Shown: piece by piece, positions 50,291 through 59,474 of the stretch | Position numbering within the stretch: the first letter of the stretch is position 1 | Layout: each line of letters opens with the position of its first letter | Origin: JBHIBD01 sp046758865 | GTDB lineage: Bacteria; Planctomycetota; Brocadiia; Brocadiales; Bathyanammoxibiaceae | Reading direction: 5' to 3' | NCBI GenBank assembly: GCA_046758865.1 | Contig: JBHIBD010000001.1 | Coordinates: 1 to 64,000, forward strand | Length of the DNA: 64,000 nucleotides | The notes under the pieces: model-generated | The model's database searches: none | Seen by the model: the letters and a program-made list of their open reading frames with translations, nothing else | What the model was told of the DNA's origin: nothing | Made by a program: the position numbers and the translations under genes

Positions 50291-50950
50291 ATGCCGAGGA
50301 CATCTCTCATCTACAGAAGAAAACGCTTAGCCAGGTGGCTACTACCCGTGTTCTTATTCATAGGGACAATTCTTATGGGCATATGGGTGACAAAGCAGTT
50401 CCTGGGTAATCTCAGTTATCAAGGGTTTAGCAATAACGAAGAGGGAGATAACCCTCTCCAGCTAGATTGGCTCTTACTGGCTATTAGAAGGGATTCTACC
50501 AACGCCCTTTACCATCGAAGGCTGGCCGCGCACTCCGCACGCATCCTCACAGACCCTTACAAGCTCAGGGCTTATGCAGAAAGGATGGGCTACTTAAATT
50601 CCCCTTACAAGAGTTACCCATTGTGGGAATATTTAGAGACTCCCGAGCGTCAGGCCCTATGGTTATTGATAGAGGTAATTATACCCCACTATAAACGAGC
50701 CCTGGAGCTAAGTCCTCTTGATGCAGAGGCGTGCATTGAACTAGGCTGGGCATATCACTCTCTTGCCACCCTGATGGAGGTGCATCCAGGGGGATACAGA
50801 TTGTCCAGACACTATATAGATATGTCTAAGGCCTGTTTCCAGAGGGCCCTGGAGCTTGCCCCAAAAGATACCGTGATAAAGAAGTATGTTGAGGAATGGC
50901 AGAAAGAAACAAAGGTGGATGTCTCTGAGGTGCACATTTCAAGAGATTGA
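50291..50950 (+). CDS. Hypothetical single-pass membrane protein with TPR-like region
   Basis: A 219-aa protein. One membrane helix at about 15-37 (WLLPVFLFIGTILMGIWV). The C-terminal region (YKRALELSPLDAEACIELGW, then CFQRALELAPKDTVIKKYVE) contains two tetratricopeptide-like helix pairs with the A/L-E-L-x-P-x-D pattern. It follows the ligase/polymerase gene, as TPR proteins often do in exopolysaccharide loci, and might scaffold it. Confidence 0.7.
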   Translation: MPRTSLIYRRKRLARWLLPVFLFIGTILMGIWVTKQFLGNLSYQGFSNNEEGDNPLQLDWLLLAIRRDSTNALYHRRLAAHSARILTDPYKLRAYAERMGYLNSPYKSYPLWEYLETPERQALWLLIEVIIPHYKRALELSPLDAEACIELGWAYHSLATLMEVHPGGYRLSRHYIDMSKACFQRALELAPKDTVIKKYVEEWQKETKVDVSEVHISRD

Positions 50951-51031
50951 GGAAGCTACTAAAAGGCTCATTAAATCCTATGACCCTAGGAAGATGTCTT
51001 TGCGACACTCAGTCAGAAAGGTGATATTTAC

Positions 51032-52186
51032 ATGTATGATGTCATCACCGTAGGTGGAGGCCCTTCAGGGGCTTACACCTCGTATCTACTAGCCAAAGAA
51101 GGCCTTAAGGTGCTGCTGCTGGACAAGGGCCAGCCCGGCGGGAAGTTGTGCACAGGGGTGATAAGCGAAGAGGCCTTCCAGAGCTTCTCCTTGGATAGGA
51201 GGTGTATTCTGAGGGGGATACGTTCTATTGAGTTTGTGTCTCCTTTGGGAGGGGGCTTCATATACGAGCACCCAACACCTTTTGCCCACGCAGTGGATAG
51301 AAAGGCCTTTGATTCCCTGCTTCTAGACATGGCACAGGAGGCAGGGGTATCCTTCTTGGGGGAAGCGGTGGTTACCTCCCTGGAGGTGGCAAAGGAGGGG
51401 GTAAGGGTACGATACGGAAAAAATGGCCAATTTCAAACTACCGCACAGGCCTTGGCTTTAGCCACAGGGCTAAACCGGCGTCTTTTAAGAATGGTAGGAT
51501 TAAAACCTCCAGATTATTTAAACGCTGTGCAGATAGAGACTGACTTTGGCGGCGAAGACCAGGTTAAGGTCTTTCTTGGGAATAAGATTGCCCCGGGTTC
51601 TTTTGCCTGGGTGGTACCTCTAGGAGATGGTACGGCCAAGATGGGCATGAGCACTAGAAGGCTCATTATGCCTAACTTCAGACGGTTTCTGAGATCGCTT
51701 GGGATAAAAGACGGAATTGCTGATATAAGGTCACGGTCCATCCCTTATGGAATGGCAGCTCGAACCTACACCAATAGGACTCTGGTGATAGGTGATGCCG
51801 CCGGCCATGCAAAGACCACTACCGGAGGCGGAATATACTATGGGCTTATCGGAGCTAGTATAGCCGCCGAGGTACTCAAAGAGGCCCTCTCAAAGGGAGA
51901 TTTCAGCGAGGATTACCTCCAGGGCTATGAAGAAAGGTGGAAGGAGAGGCTGGCCCCAGAGATAGAGATGGGCATGAGGCTAAGAGGCGTCTTTTCCAGC
52001 TTTGATGATGAAAGAATAAACAAATTTATACAGTTTGCCAGGAACGATGGGATAGCCACCTTGATAAACCTACAGGCCAAATTTGACTGGCAGAGGCCCT
52101 TCTTCTCCTCTCTTTTACGAAGGCTCGACGTTAAAAGACTTCTGGGCAAAAACTTCTTTAAGCTTACACAACAGTTTTTTCCATGA
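51032..52186 (+). CDS. Geranylgeranyl-reductase-family flavoprotein
   Basis: A 384-aa FAD-dependent oxidoreductase. FAD binding is shown by ITVGGGPSGAYTSYLLAKEG with VLLLDK. The CTGVI motif near 41-45 and late VIGDAAGHAKTTTGGGIYYG are typical of the GGR family, which saturates isoprenoid double bonds. In a polysaccharide locus it may reduce a polyprenyl carrier or act on a lipid anchor. The substrate is not shown by sequence. It is coupled to the next gene by ATGA. Confidence 0.85.
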   Translation: MYDVITVGGGPSGAYTSYLLAKEGLKVLLLDKGQPGGKLCTGVISEEAFQSFSLDRRCILRGIRSIEFVSPLGGGFIYEHPTPFAHAVDRKAFDSLLLDMAQEAGVSFLGEAVVTSLEVAKEGVRVRYGKNGQFQTTAQALALATGLNRRLLRMVGLKPPDYLNAVQIETDFGGEDQVKVFLGNKIAPGSFAWVVPLGDGTAKMGMSTRRLIMPNFRRFLRSLGIKDGIADIRSRSIPYGMAARTYTNRTLVIGDAAGHAKTTTGGGIYYGLIGASIAAEVLKEALSKGDFSEDYLQGYEERWKERLAPEIEMGMRLRGVFSSFDDERINKFIQFARNDGIATLINLQAKFDWQRPFFSSLLRRLDVKRLLGKNFFKLTQQFFP

Positions 52187-53178
52187 AAGCACTAAGATAT
52201 ATAGTTACTGGCGGGGCTGGCTTTATAGGGAGCCATCTAGTTGATCACCTTGTAGCGGAAGGGCATGAGGTTACTGTCGTTGATAATTTTTCAACCGGAA
52301 GACCTGAAAATCTTGCCCATATCGGTAACCGCCTAAAGGTGCTTGAGGCGGATACTTCTGATTTTGAAAAAATTATGCCTTTCTTCAAGGATATTGATGT
52401 GGTTTTCCATCTCGCAGCCCTCGCTGACATTGTTCCATCTGTTTTAAGGCCGATGGACTACTATAAATCCAATGTCACCGGGACAGCACGTGTTGTTGAA
52501 GCGGCGCGTTTGGCAGGGGTAAAACGTTTAATATACGCTGCCTCGTCCTCTTGTTACGGAATTCCGGACATTTATCCCACACCTGAAACAGCAGAAATCC
52601 GTCCACAATACCCCTATGCATTGACAAAGTATTTAGGGGAACAAATTGTTCTTCACTGGGGGAAAGTATATAAATTGCCAGTTGTGTCCCTCAGACTATT
52701 TAATGTATATGGGCCCCATTCTCGTACGTCGGGGGCATACGGTGCTGTGTTTGGTGTCTTCCTTGCACAGAAATTGAATAACATGCCATTCACAATAATA
52801 GGGGATGGAACACAAGTCAGGGATTTTACATTTGTAACCGACATTGTGAAGGCCTTTGTAATGTCTGCTAATTCAAATCTAAGAGGCGAAGTAATAAATG
52901 TGGGTTCTGGGAAAACACACAGCATTAATTACCTGGCTGAGTTATTGGGTTGTAATGGCAATATTGTATATATACCAAAACGCCCTGGAGAGCCAGAGTG
53001 TACTTGCGCTGACACAACCAAAATAAAGAGCCTCTTGAACTGGAAACCCACTGTATCTTTTGAGAATGGGGTAAAGATTATCCTTGAAAATATAGAATAC
53101 TGGAGAAAAGCACCCGTCTGGACACCTGAGACAATTAAAGAGACAACAAAAGAGTGGGTTCGGTATCTTTCGGAATAA
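52183..53178 (+). CDS. NAD-dependent epimerase/dehydratase
   Basis: A 331-aa extended SDR: TGGAGFIGSHLVDHLV, FHLAALADIVPS, ASSSCYGIPD, YPYALTKYLGE (catalytic Tyr-x-x-x-Lys) and LRLFNVYGPHSRTSG. Similar to UDP-sugar 4-epimerases and to ADP/GDP-heptose-like epimerases. With the adjacent heptose-type activation gene, a role in epimerising the activated sugar is possible. It starts 4 bp inside the upstream gene. Confidence 0.88.
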   Translation: MKALRYIVTGGAGFIGSHLVDHLVAEGHEVTVVDNFSTGRPENLAHIGNRLKVLEADTSDFEKIMPFFKDIDVVFHLAALADIVPSVLRPMDYYKSNVTGTARVVEAARLAGVKRLIYAASSSCYGIPDIYPTPETAEIRPQYPYALTKYLGEQIVLHWGKVYKLPVVSLRLFNVYGPHSRTSGAYGAVFGVFLAQKLNNMPFTIIGDGTQVRDFTFVTDIVKAFVMSANSNLRGEVINVGSGKTHSINYLAELLGCNGNIVYIPKRPGEPECTCADTTKIKSLLNWKPTVSFENGVKIILENIEYWRKAPVWTPETIKETTKEWVRYLSE

Positions 53179-53203
53179 ACTGTAAGGGAACTGATAGAGA
53201 ATA

Positions 53204-54739
53204 ATGAAGGCATACAGAAAAGATGGGAAGATAAGAAGTCTCGATGAGTTAGAGAAAATAGTGCAAAGACTGAAAAAAAAGAATAAGACCGTAGTCCATT
53301 GTCATGGTGTTTTTGATCTTATGCATCCTGGTCACATTAAACACCTAGAGGCGGCGAAAAGAGAAGGTGATGTCCTGATTGTAACATTGACACAAGATAA
53401 ATATGTTGGCAAAGGTCCGGGGAGGCCCGTATTTAACCAGCATCTCAGGGCAGAATCTATAGTTGCACTCGAATGCGCTGATTATGTGGCAATAAATGAG
53501 TGGCAGACGGCGGTAGAAACTATCAAAAAGATAAAACCCGATATATATGCAAAGGGAAGTGATTACGCAGCCCCAGAGACAGACATAACGGGTGAGATAT
53601 ACCACGAAAAAGAAGCTATAGAGTCTATAGGTGGAAAGATTCATTTCACAAATGAGACTACCTTTAGCTCATCACAGCTTTTAAATAAATTCTTTGATGT
53701 ATATCCTGATGAGTCAAGAAAGTTTCTTCAAGATTTCCGTTCAAGATTTTCTTCATTCGATGTTATTGATAAATTGAAAGCCGTAAGGGATTTAAAGATA
53801 CTTGTAATAGGAGATACTATTATTGATGAATACCACTACTGTGTACCAATGGGTAAGTCTCCTAAGGAGAGCATAATCTCAACAAAATACATCAGTGAAG
53901 AAAGATTTGCCGGAGGCGTGTTGGCATGTGCTAATCACATAGCAGGATTTTGCGATAATGTGCATTTAGTAACTTGTTTAGGAACTATGGATTCGAAAGA
54001 GGGCTATATCTTAGACCACTTAAAATCTCACATAGACTCTAAGTTCTTCTATCGCGATGATGCGTGTACTATTGTAAAGAGGAGATTTGTTGAATCTGCA
54101 TTTCTAACCAAGATGTTTGAAATATCTTCCTTGGAAGACCGTCCGCTCCCTCAAGCCGTAAATCTTGCAGTTTGTGACTACCTGCACGCTGTAGCTGCGA
54201 ATTATGACCTTGTTATTGTAGCCGATTTTGGGCACGGTTTTATTGACCGGAATATTGTAAACGTTTTATGTGAGAAGGCGAGGTTTCTTGCCGTTAATAC
54301 TCAGACTAACAGCGCAAACATCGGTTTTAACCTGGTAACTAAATATCCGAGGGCAGATTTTGTGTGTATTGATGAGCCAGAAATAAGGCATGCCGCACAT
54401 AGTAAGCATGGAGAAATTAAAGATATAATCCAAGAGATTGCAAAGAAACTAAAGAGCAAAAAGGTAGCTGTAACAAGGGGACACTTAGGATCGATTACTT
54501 ACGATGAGACGGGCAGTTTTTATGAGATACCCGTTTTCTCAGGAAAAGTTGTTGACAGAGTAGGTGCAGGTGATGCCTTTCTTTCCCTAACATCACCGAT
54601 AGTCACTTTGGGTTGCTCGATGGAACTGGCTGGTTTTGTAGGAAATGCTGTGGGGGCAATAGCGGTCGGTATTGTATGCAACAGGTCATCCGTTGAGCCT
54701 ATTAGTCTATATAAATTTATTACCACCCTTCTTAAATGA
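53204..54739 (+). CDS. Nucleotidyltransferase-PfkB kinase fusion (reversed HldE order)
   Basis: A 511-aa protein with an N-terminal adenylyl/cytidylyltransferase domain (HGVFDLMHPGHI at 34-45, YAKGSDY, FSSSQLLN) and a C-terminal PfkB sugar kinase (ILVIGDTIIDEY, and VVDRVGAGDAF near 449-459 with catalytic Asp about 457). HldE, which makes ADP-heptose, has the kinase first and nucleotidyltransferase second, so here the domains are swapped. The kinase core is preceded by a linker near 165-195. Next to a GmhA-like isomerase, this suggests phosphorylation and nucleotide activation of a heptose or similar sugar phosphate. Confidence 0.82.
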   Translation: MKAYRKDGKIRSLDELEKIVQRLKKKNKTVVHCHGVFDLMHPGHIKHLEAAKREGDVLIVTLTQDKYVGKGPGRPVFNQHLRAESIVALECADYVAINEWQTAVETIKKIKPDIYAKGSDYAAPETDITGEIYHEKEAIESIGGKIHFTNETTFSSSQLLNKFFDVYPDESRKFLQDFRSRFSSFDVIDKLKAVRDLKILVIGDTIIDEYHYCVPMGKSPKESIISTKYISEERFAGGVLACANHIAGFCDNVHLVTCLGTMDSKEGYILDHLKSHIDSKFFYRDDACTIVKRRFVESAFLTKMFEISSLEDRPLPQAVNLAVCDYLHAVAANYDLVIVADFGHGFIDRNIVNVLCEKARFLAVNTQTNSANIGFNLVTKYPRADFVCIDEPEIRHAAHSKHGEIKDIIQEIAKKLKSKKVAVTRGHLGSITYDETGSFYEIPVFSGKVVDRVGAGDAFLSLTSPIVTLGCSMELAGFVGNAVGAIAVGIVCNRSSVEPISLYKFITTLLK

Positions 54740-54751
54740 AACAGAAGCGTT

Positions 54752-55333
54752 ATGCAATTAGACCTTAAAAATTATCTTGACCAGCTTGAAAATACTTTAT
54801 TAGAAATTCAGGTAACAAATTCTGATAATGCTAATATAGATTTGATTAATGGCATCGAGGAAGTTACAAAAATAATATCTGCTCAATCGGAGAAAGGCAA
54901 CAAAGTTATAATGATTGGAAATGGCGGTAGCTCATCAATCGCAAGCCACATAACAGTCGATTTATGGAAAAACGGAGGAGTGAGGGCGATTACTTTTGGT
55001 GACCCAGCATTACTTACCTGTGTGAGTAATGACTTGGGTTATGAGTGTGTCTTTGAAAAACCTATAAGGATGTTTGGTGATGCAGGGGATGTTCTTATTG
55101 CCATAAGCAGTTCTGGAAGATCAGAGAATATTCTAAATGGGGTTAGTGCAGCGGAGAAAAGATTGTGTAAAGTTATTACGATGTCTGGATTTGAACCAGA
55201 TAATCCACTTCGCTCAGCTGGAGAGATAAACTTTTATGTCCCGTCCAATTCCTATGGATATGTGGAGATAGCCCATTTAGTTCTTTGTCATTATGTTGTG
55301 GATATAATAATAAACAAGAATTCACATGGATAG
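54752..55333 (+). CDS. SIS-domain phosphosugar isomerase (GmhA-like)
   Basis: A 193-aa SIS protein: GNKVIMIGNGGSSSIASHIT (phosphosugar-binding Ser cluster), LLTCVSNDLGYECVFEKPI, and VLIAISSSGRSENILNGVSA. The GNGGSSS-A-H and SNDxGY-xVF patterns resemble GmhA sedoheptulose-7-phosphate isomerase, whose product feeds the heptose kinase/nucleotidyltransferase. GmhA's zinc-binding His and Glu are not all obvious, so a related isomerase with another substrate is possible. It overlaps the next gene by 8 bp. Confidence 0.8.
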   Translation: MQLDLKNYLDQLENTLLEIQVTNSDNANIDLINGIEEVTKIISAQSEKGNKVIMIGNGGSSSIASHITVDLWKNGGVRAITFGDPALLTCVSNDLGYECVFEKPIRMFGDAGDVLIAISSSGRSENILNGVSAAEKRLCKVITMSGFEPDNPLRSAGEINFYVPSNSYGYVEIAHLVLCHYVVDIIINKNSHG

Positions 55334-56393
55334 ATTCAGAATAGATAGTCATAAGCTAATTTACCATGTGGGCAGGGTAAATGATTGGCTTGCAGGAATA
55401 CCTGTCTATCCAATCTATACTGAGATAGCGACTTCAGGTGCATGTAACCACCGATGTGCTTACTGTGCGCTTGACTATATGGGGTATCAGCAAAGGTTCC
55501 TGGACAAAAAGGTATTGATGGACAGGCTCTCTGAAATGGCGTCTCTTGGATTAAAGAGTGTTATGTATGCGGGGGAGGGTGAACCGCTTCTGCACAAGGA
55601 TATTGTTGAGATAGTCAATCACACAAAGAAGGTCGGTATTGATGTAGCCGTAACCACGAATGGGGTGCTGTTAAAGAAAGGTTTTGTTGACTCTGCGCTC
55701 AGTAATATTGCATGGATAAAGGTGAGCATAAATGGAGCAACAAAAGGAACCTATGCAAAGATTCACAGAGCAAGCCCTGATGATTTTGACAGGGTGATGG
55801 AAAACATGTCTTATGCAGCAAGGTTGAGAGATGAGAAGGGTTATGACTGCGTTCTTGGTGTGCAGCTAATCCTCTTGCCAGAAAACTGCCCCGAGGTGAC
55901 CCTTCTAGCACAAAAGGCCAAGGATATAGGCATGGATTATTTAGTTGTGAAGCCTTATTCACAGCATCCACTGAGTAAAACAACAAAGTATAAGGATATA
56001 AAATACAGTAAGTATCTTCATTTAGCAGACAGCCTAAATGGTCTTAACGATAGAAAGTTCAGCGTAATATTCCGCATTAACACAATGAAAAAGTGGGATG
56101 AAGGTATACGCAATTATAGACACTGCTATGCCCTTCCCTTCTGGTCATACATCGATGCTGGGGGCAATGTGTGGGGGTGTAGCGCTTATCTCTCCGACGA
56201 GCGTTTTCGATATGGCAACATTTATGAGAATACATTCAAGGAGATTTGGGAGGGCAAAAAAAGGATTCAGTCAGTTCGTTGGGCAGATGGGGAACTTGAT
56301 ACAAATCAGTGTAGGGTAAACTGCAGGATGGACGAAGTAAACAAATATTTATGGGAATTAAAGCACCCCCCTGAACACGTAAATTTTATCTAG
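55326..56393 (+). CDS. Radical SAM/SPASM protein with HPPEHVNF tail (copy 1)
   Basis: A 355-aa protein. The radical SAM motif is GACNHRCAYC (Cys40, 44, 47), with YAGEGEPLL and TTNGVLL. The C-terminal half has Cys spaced as in SPASM proteins (CYALPFWSYIDAGGNVWGCS, CRVNCRMD), likely for an auxiliary cluster. It ends YLWELKHPPEHVNFI. The protein at 59464-60549 has the same layout and tail, so they are paralogues. The substrate is unknown, but the context is a sugar-activation set. Confidence 0.88.
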   Translation: MDRFRIDSHKLIYHVGRVNDWLAGIPVYPIYTEIATSGACNHRCAYCALDYMGYQQRFLDKKVLMDRLSEMASLGLKSVMYAGEGEPLLHKDIVEIVNHTKKVGIDVAVTTNGVLLKKGFVDSALSNIAWIKVSINGATKGTYAKIHRASPDDFDRVMENMSYAARLRDEKGYDCVLGVQLILLPENCPEVTLLAQKAKDIGMDYLVVKPYSQHPLSKTTKYKDIKYSKYLHLADSLNGLNDRKFSVIFRINTMKKWDEGIRNYRHCYALPFWSYIDAGGNVWGCSAYLSDERFRYGNIYENTFKEIWEGKKRIQSVRWADGELDTNQCRVNCRMDEVNKYLWELKHPPEHVNFI

Positions 56394-56415
56394 GAATTGG
56401 GGCCGTAAATAAATA

Positions 56416-56859
56416 TTGGAAGCAAAGTACAGGGTAGCACTCATTATTTTGTACGATCCCGGAAGAAGATTATTGCTTCAACACAGAACCAAAGATGCCA
56501 AAATACTACCCGATTATTGGGCGTTCTTTGGTGGTAGTGTTAGACAAGGAGAGACGCCACATGAAGCTGTTCGCAGAGAGGCACTTGAAGAGTTGAATTA
56601 CAAACTCAAGGCACCTCAACTTTTTATTGAACAGGATTTCAAAATTGGCAGCACGGAAGGTTACATGTACGTATATATCGAAGCTTTTGATAGTGATAAG
56701 TCGTTGCTTAACTTACAGGAAGGACAAGGGTGGGGTTGGTATAAAGCATCCGAGGTTGATGGCCTGAGAATGATCGACCATGATAGAAAGCTGGTAAAGT
56801 CAATAACACGCTATTTGGAAAATAGTACAAATACAAATTCTGAAAGGGCCGAGAGTTAA
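56416..56859 (+). CDS. Nudix hydrolase
   Basis: A 147-aa protein with the Nudix box GGSVRQGETPHEAVRREALE followed by ELNY (GX5EX7REUXEEXGU fits with a near-final variant). The likely start is TTG at 56416. It could hydrolyse a nucleotide sugar or sanitise the pathway, as GDP-mannose hydrolases do in similar loci. The substrate is not determined. Confidence 0.88.
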   Translation: MEAKYRVALIILYDPGRRLLLQHRTKDAKILPDYWAFFGGSVRQGETPHEAVRREALEELNYKLKAPQLFIEQDFKIGSTEGYMYVYIEAFDSDKSLLNLQEGQGWGWYKASEVDGLRMIDHDRKLVKSITRYLENSTNTNSERAES

Positions 56860-56876
56860 AGATAAAGATGTAAAAG

Positions 56877-57707
56877 TTGCAAATGAGAATGAAAACAAAA
56901 GCAGAAGAAAAACTAAGTCTAATTGCAAAAGAGGTTAGAAAATTAATTATAGAAGTTGCACACAGGTCAAAAAGCGCTCACGTAGGAACTTCATTGTCAT
57001 GTGTTGATTTGATGGTTTCTCTTTATTTTCATGAACTACATATCGATGAGAAGAGTTGGCACAATAGAGATATATTTGTGTTGAGCAAGGCACATGCGGC
57101 AATGGCCTTGTATGCCGTTTTAACGATTAAGGGTTTCATAGACAAAGAAACTTTCTTAAATTATATGCAAGACGACGGAACATTACCAGCACATCTTGAC
57201 CGGTTCACGGCTAAAGGTATAGAAGTTTCTGCCGGCTCGCTAGGGCATGGCTTCAATACGGCTTTAGGCATGGCTTATGGCTTTAAGACTAAAGGCGACA
57301 AGAGAAATGTTTTTGTATTGATAGGCGATGGAGAATCCGAAGAAGGGTCAATATGGGAGGGTGCTTTATTTGCACCGAAACTCGGTATCAACAATTTTAC
57401 CGCAATTTTAGATTACAATAATTTGCAGGGATATGGCCGGCCCAATGAAATCTGTCACTACGAGCCTGTTGAGGACAAATGGAAGGCATTTGGATGGGAA
57501 GTTTGCAGGATAAACGGGCATAATTTCTCTGAAATTATTCAGGCTCTTAAAAGACCCAATAATGGAAGGCCCAAAATAATTATTGCTGATACCACAAAGG
57601 GAAAGGGCGTGTCCTTTATGGAGGATGAATTGAAGTGGCACTATTTTATTGTTACTAAAGATTATAAGGAAAAGGCAATGCGGGACTTTAAGTCAGGGCA
57701 AGAATGA
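56877..57707 (+). CDS. Transketolase, N-terminal (TPP-binding) subunit
   Basis: A 276-aa split transketolase half. LSKAHAAMALYAVLTIKG, HLDRFTAKGIEVSAGSLGHG and the TPP/metal motif VLIGDGESEEGSIWEGALF with DYNNLQG are present. It may start at TTG 56877 or an in-frame ATG a few codons later. It must pair with the next gene (4-bp overlap) to form the full active site. Placement in a sugar cluster implies use on a dedicated ketose or aldehyde rather than general metabolism. Confidence 0.92.
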   Translation: MQMRMKTKAEEKLSLIAKEVRKLIIEVAHRSKSAHVGTSLSCVDLMVSLYFHELHIDEKSWHNRDIFVLSKAHAAMALYAVLTIKGFIDKETFLNYMQDDGTLPAHLDRFTAKGIEVSAGSLGHGFNTALGMAYGFKTKGDKRNVFVLIGDGESEEGSIWEGALFAPKLGINNFTAILDYNNLQGYGRPNEICHYEPVEDKWKAFGWEVCRINGHNFSEIIQALKRPNNGRPKIIIADTTKGKGVSFMEDELKWHYFIVTKDYKEKAMRDFKSGQE

Positions 57708-58615
57708 GGAATACCGTTATCAATAGAATTGCAAAATATGCAGAAGAGGATAAGAGCGTTTTTTTAGTAAGTGGCGATGCCGGCTTCGGCGTTCTTGATA
57801 AATATAAGAAATGTTTTCCGGACAAATATCTAAATCTAGGTGTTGCTGAGCAGAACATGATAAGCTTTGCTGCCGGACTGGGATTGGCTGGATATAACGT
57901 GTTTGTTTATAACATCATACCTTTTGTTCTTTATAGGTGTTACGAGCAGGTGAGAAATGACATCTGTTATCAACGCTTACCAATAACATTAATAGGAATA
58001 GGAAGTGGTGTCACTTATGCACCACAGGGTATTACCCATTACGGGGTAGAAGATATTGCAATAGCAAGGACTTTACCAAATTTAGTGATCCTTTCTCCAT
58101 CCGACCCAGTGGAGGCAGAAAAGTGTGCAGAATTCGCATTTAAAAGCGATAGACCCGTTTATATAAGGGTAGCAAAAAGAGGAGAGCCTGCAATCCATAA
58201 AAATGGCATTGAAAGTATAACAGAACCCATAGTTATAAAAGAAGGTGAAGAAGTAGCCCTATTATTTCACGGCTCTATAAGCTATGAAGTAATTACGGCG
58301 CTAGGGAACTTGCAAAGCCTCCCCATGCTTATTTCCATTCCAATGATCCAACCCTTGAATTTCACTTCACTCTTAAAAAAGCTGAAGAACGTTCACACCC
58401 TGATAACTGTTGAAGAACATTTCGTTGAGGGTGGCCTCGGCAGTGTTATATCAGAGTGGCTCACAAAGGAGAGACTGCCCTTCAGATTAAAAAGACTTGG
58501 AATAAAAAATGAATTTATTCATGCAATTCAAAGCAATAGCGGAATGAGGAGCATCTACGGCATCTCCAGTGCCAGTATTGGAAAAGCTGTTACGGAGGCC
58601 TTGGAGAGTGGCTAA
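57704..58615 (+). CDS. Transketolase, C-terminal subunit
   Basis: A 303-aa protein with the pyrimidine-binding domain (YLNLGVAEQNMISFAAGLGL carrying the catalytic Glu), then PSDPVEAEKCAEFAFKSDRP and a C-terminal domain (HTLITVEEHFVEGGLGSVIS). It is the partner of the upstream half. The stop overlaps the next gene's start region by 8 bp if that gene begins at GTG 58608. Confidence 0.92.
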   Translation: MRNTVINRIAKYAEEDKSVFLVSGDAGFGVLDKYKKCFPDKYLNLGVAEQNMISFAAGLGLAGYNVFVYNIIPFVLYRCYEQVRNDICYQRLPITLIGIGSGVTYAPQGITHYGVEDIAIARTLPNLVILSPSDPVEAEKCAEFAFKSDRPVYIRVAKRGEPAIHKNGIESITEPIVIKEGEEVALLFHGSISYEVITALGNLQSLPMLISIPMIQPLNFTSLLKKLKNVHTLITVEEHFVEGGLGSVISEWLTKERLPFRLKRLGIKNEFIHAIQSNSGMRSIYGISSASIGKAVTEALESG

Positions 58616-59474
58616 AAAGGTTTTACTACTCGGCTCTACCGGCAAGATGGGGATGGCATTAAGAGAGGTCTTTGAGGACGGCTATACCGTTATCGGAAAA
58701 AACACCAGGGACTTTGACGCCCTCCGGCCGGAAAGCATTCGGAATCTGGTAGAGGAAAATAGACCGGACATGGTCATAAATACCGTCGCATTCTTAGGTA
58801 TAGACCCGTGTGAAAGAGAGCCCGAAAAGGCCCTTAGGCTGAATACACTTTATCCGAGAATGCTGGCAGAACTCTCAAACGAGAAAAGGTTTTTACTTAT
58901 AAACTTTAGTACGGATGCCGTCTTTGACGATGGGGCGAGGGGGTTTTATACCGAAACCGACCGCCCGAGACCATTAAATTTGTATGGGTTTACAAAACAC
59001 GGAGGGGATTGTTTTGTACAAACGATTTCAAAAAATTATTATGTATTCAGACTCTCTGTCATATTTGGAAAGACTACCAAGAACACCCAGTTTGTAGAGA
59101 AGATGTTGCAAAAGGTGTGTGAGGGCCAGAAAGTCTTAAGGGTTGCAGACGACATTGTTTCTTCCCCCAGCTACAGTGTTGACATTGCCAAAGAAGTAAG
59201 GCGACTTACAGAGGCTTCATCAGAGTTCGGGCTTTACCATATAGCGAATGAAGGGATGGCCACTCTATACGATTTAATGAATGAAATCGTCAAAAACCTC
59301 AATCTTGATGTCGAGGTGGAAAGGGCTTCCTACAAGGACTTCCCTTATTTAGGGAGAAAGAATACATTTACACCAATCAAATCAGAAAAAGTAGCCCCCC
59401 TGCGGCCATGGAGGGAGGCTGTTAAAGAGTATTGTGACGAAAAATTGAGAGGAGAAGTAACCCTTGCCAGATAA
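58608..59474 (+). CDS. RmlD-like nucleotide-sugar 4-reductase
   Basis: About 288 aa from GTG at 58608 (VAKKVLLLGSTGKMGMAL), which has GGAGG 9 nt upstream. The longer frame from 58569 lies inside the transketolase gene. It has a Rossmann GSTGKMGMAL, VINTVAFLGIDPCEREP, and the catalytic YGFTKHGGD (Tyr-x-x-x-Lys) typical of RmlD (dTDP-4-dehydrorhamnose reductase). Substrate may be another 4-keto sugar, such as a keto-heptose. It overlaps the next gene by 11 bp. Confidence 0.87.
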   Translation: MAKKVLLLGSTGKMGMALREVFEDGYTVIGKNTRDFDALRPESIRNLVEENRPDMVINTVAFLGIDPCEREPEKALRLNTLYPRMLAELSNEKRFLLINFSTDAVFDDGARGFYTETDRPRPLNLYGFTKHGGDCFVQTISKNYYVFRLSVIFGKTTKNTQFVEKMLQKVCEGQKVLRVADDIVSSPSYSVDIAKEVRRLTEASSEFGLYHIANEGMATLYDLMNEIVKNLNLDVEVERASYKDFPYLGRKNTFTPIKSEKVAPLRPWREAVKEYCDEKLRGEVTLAR

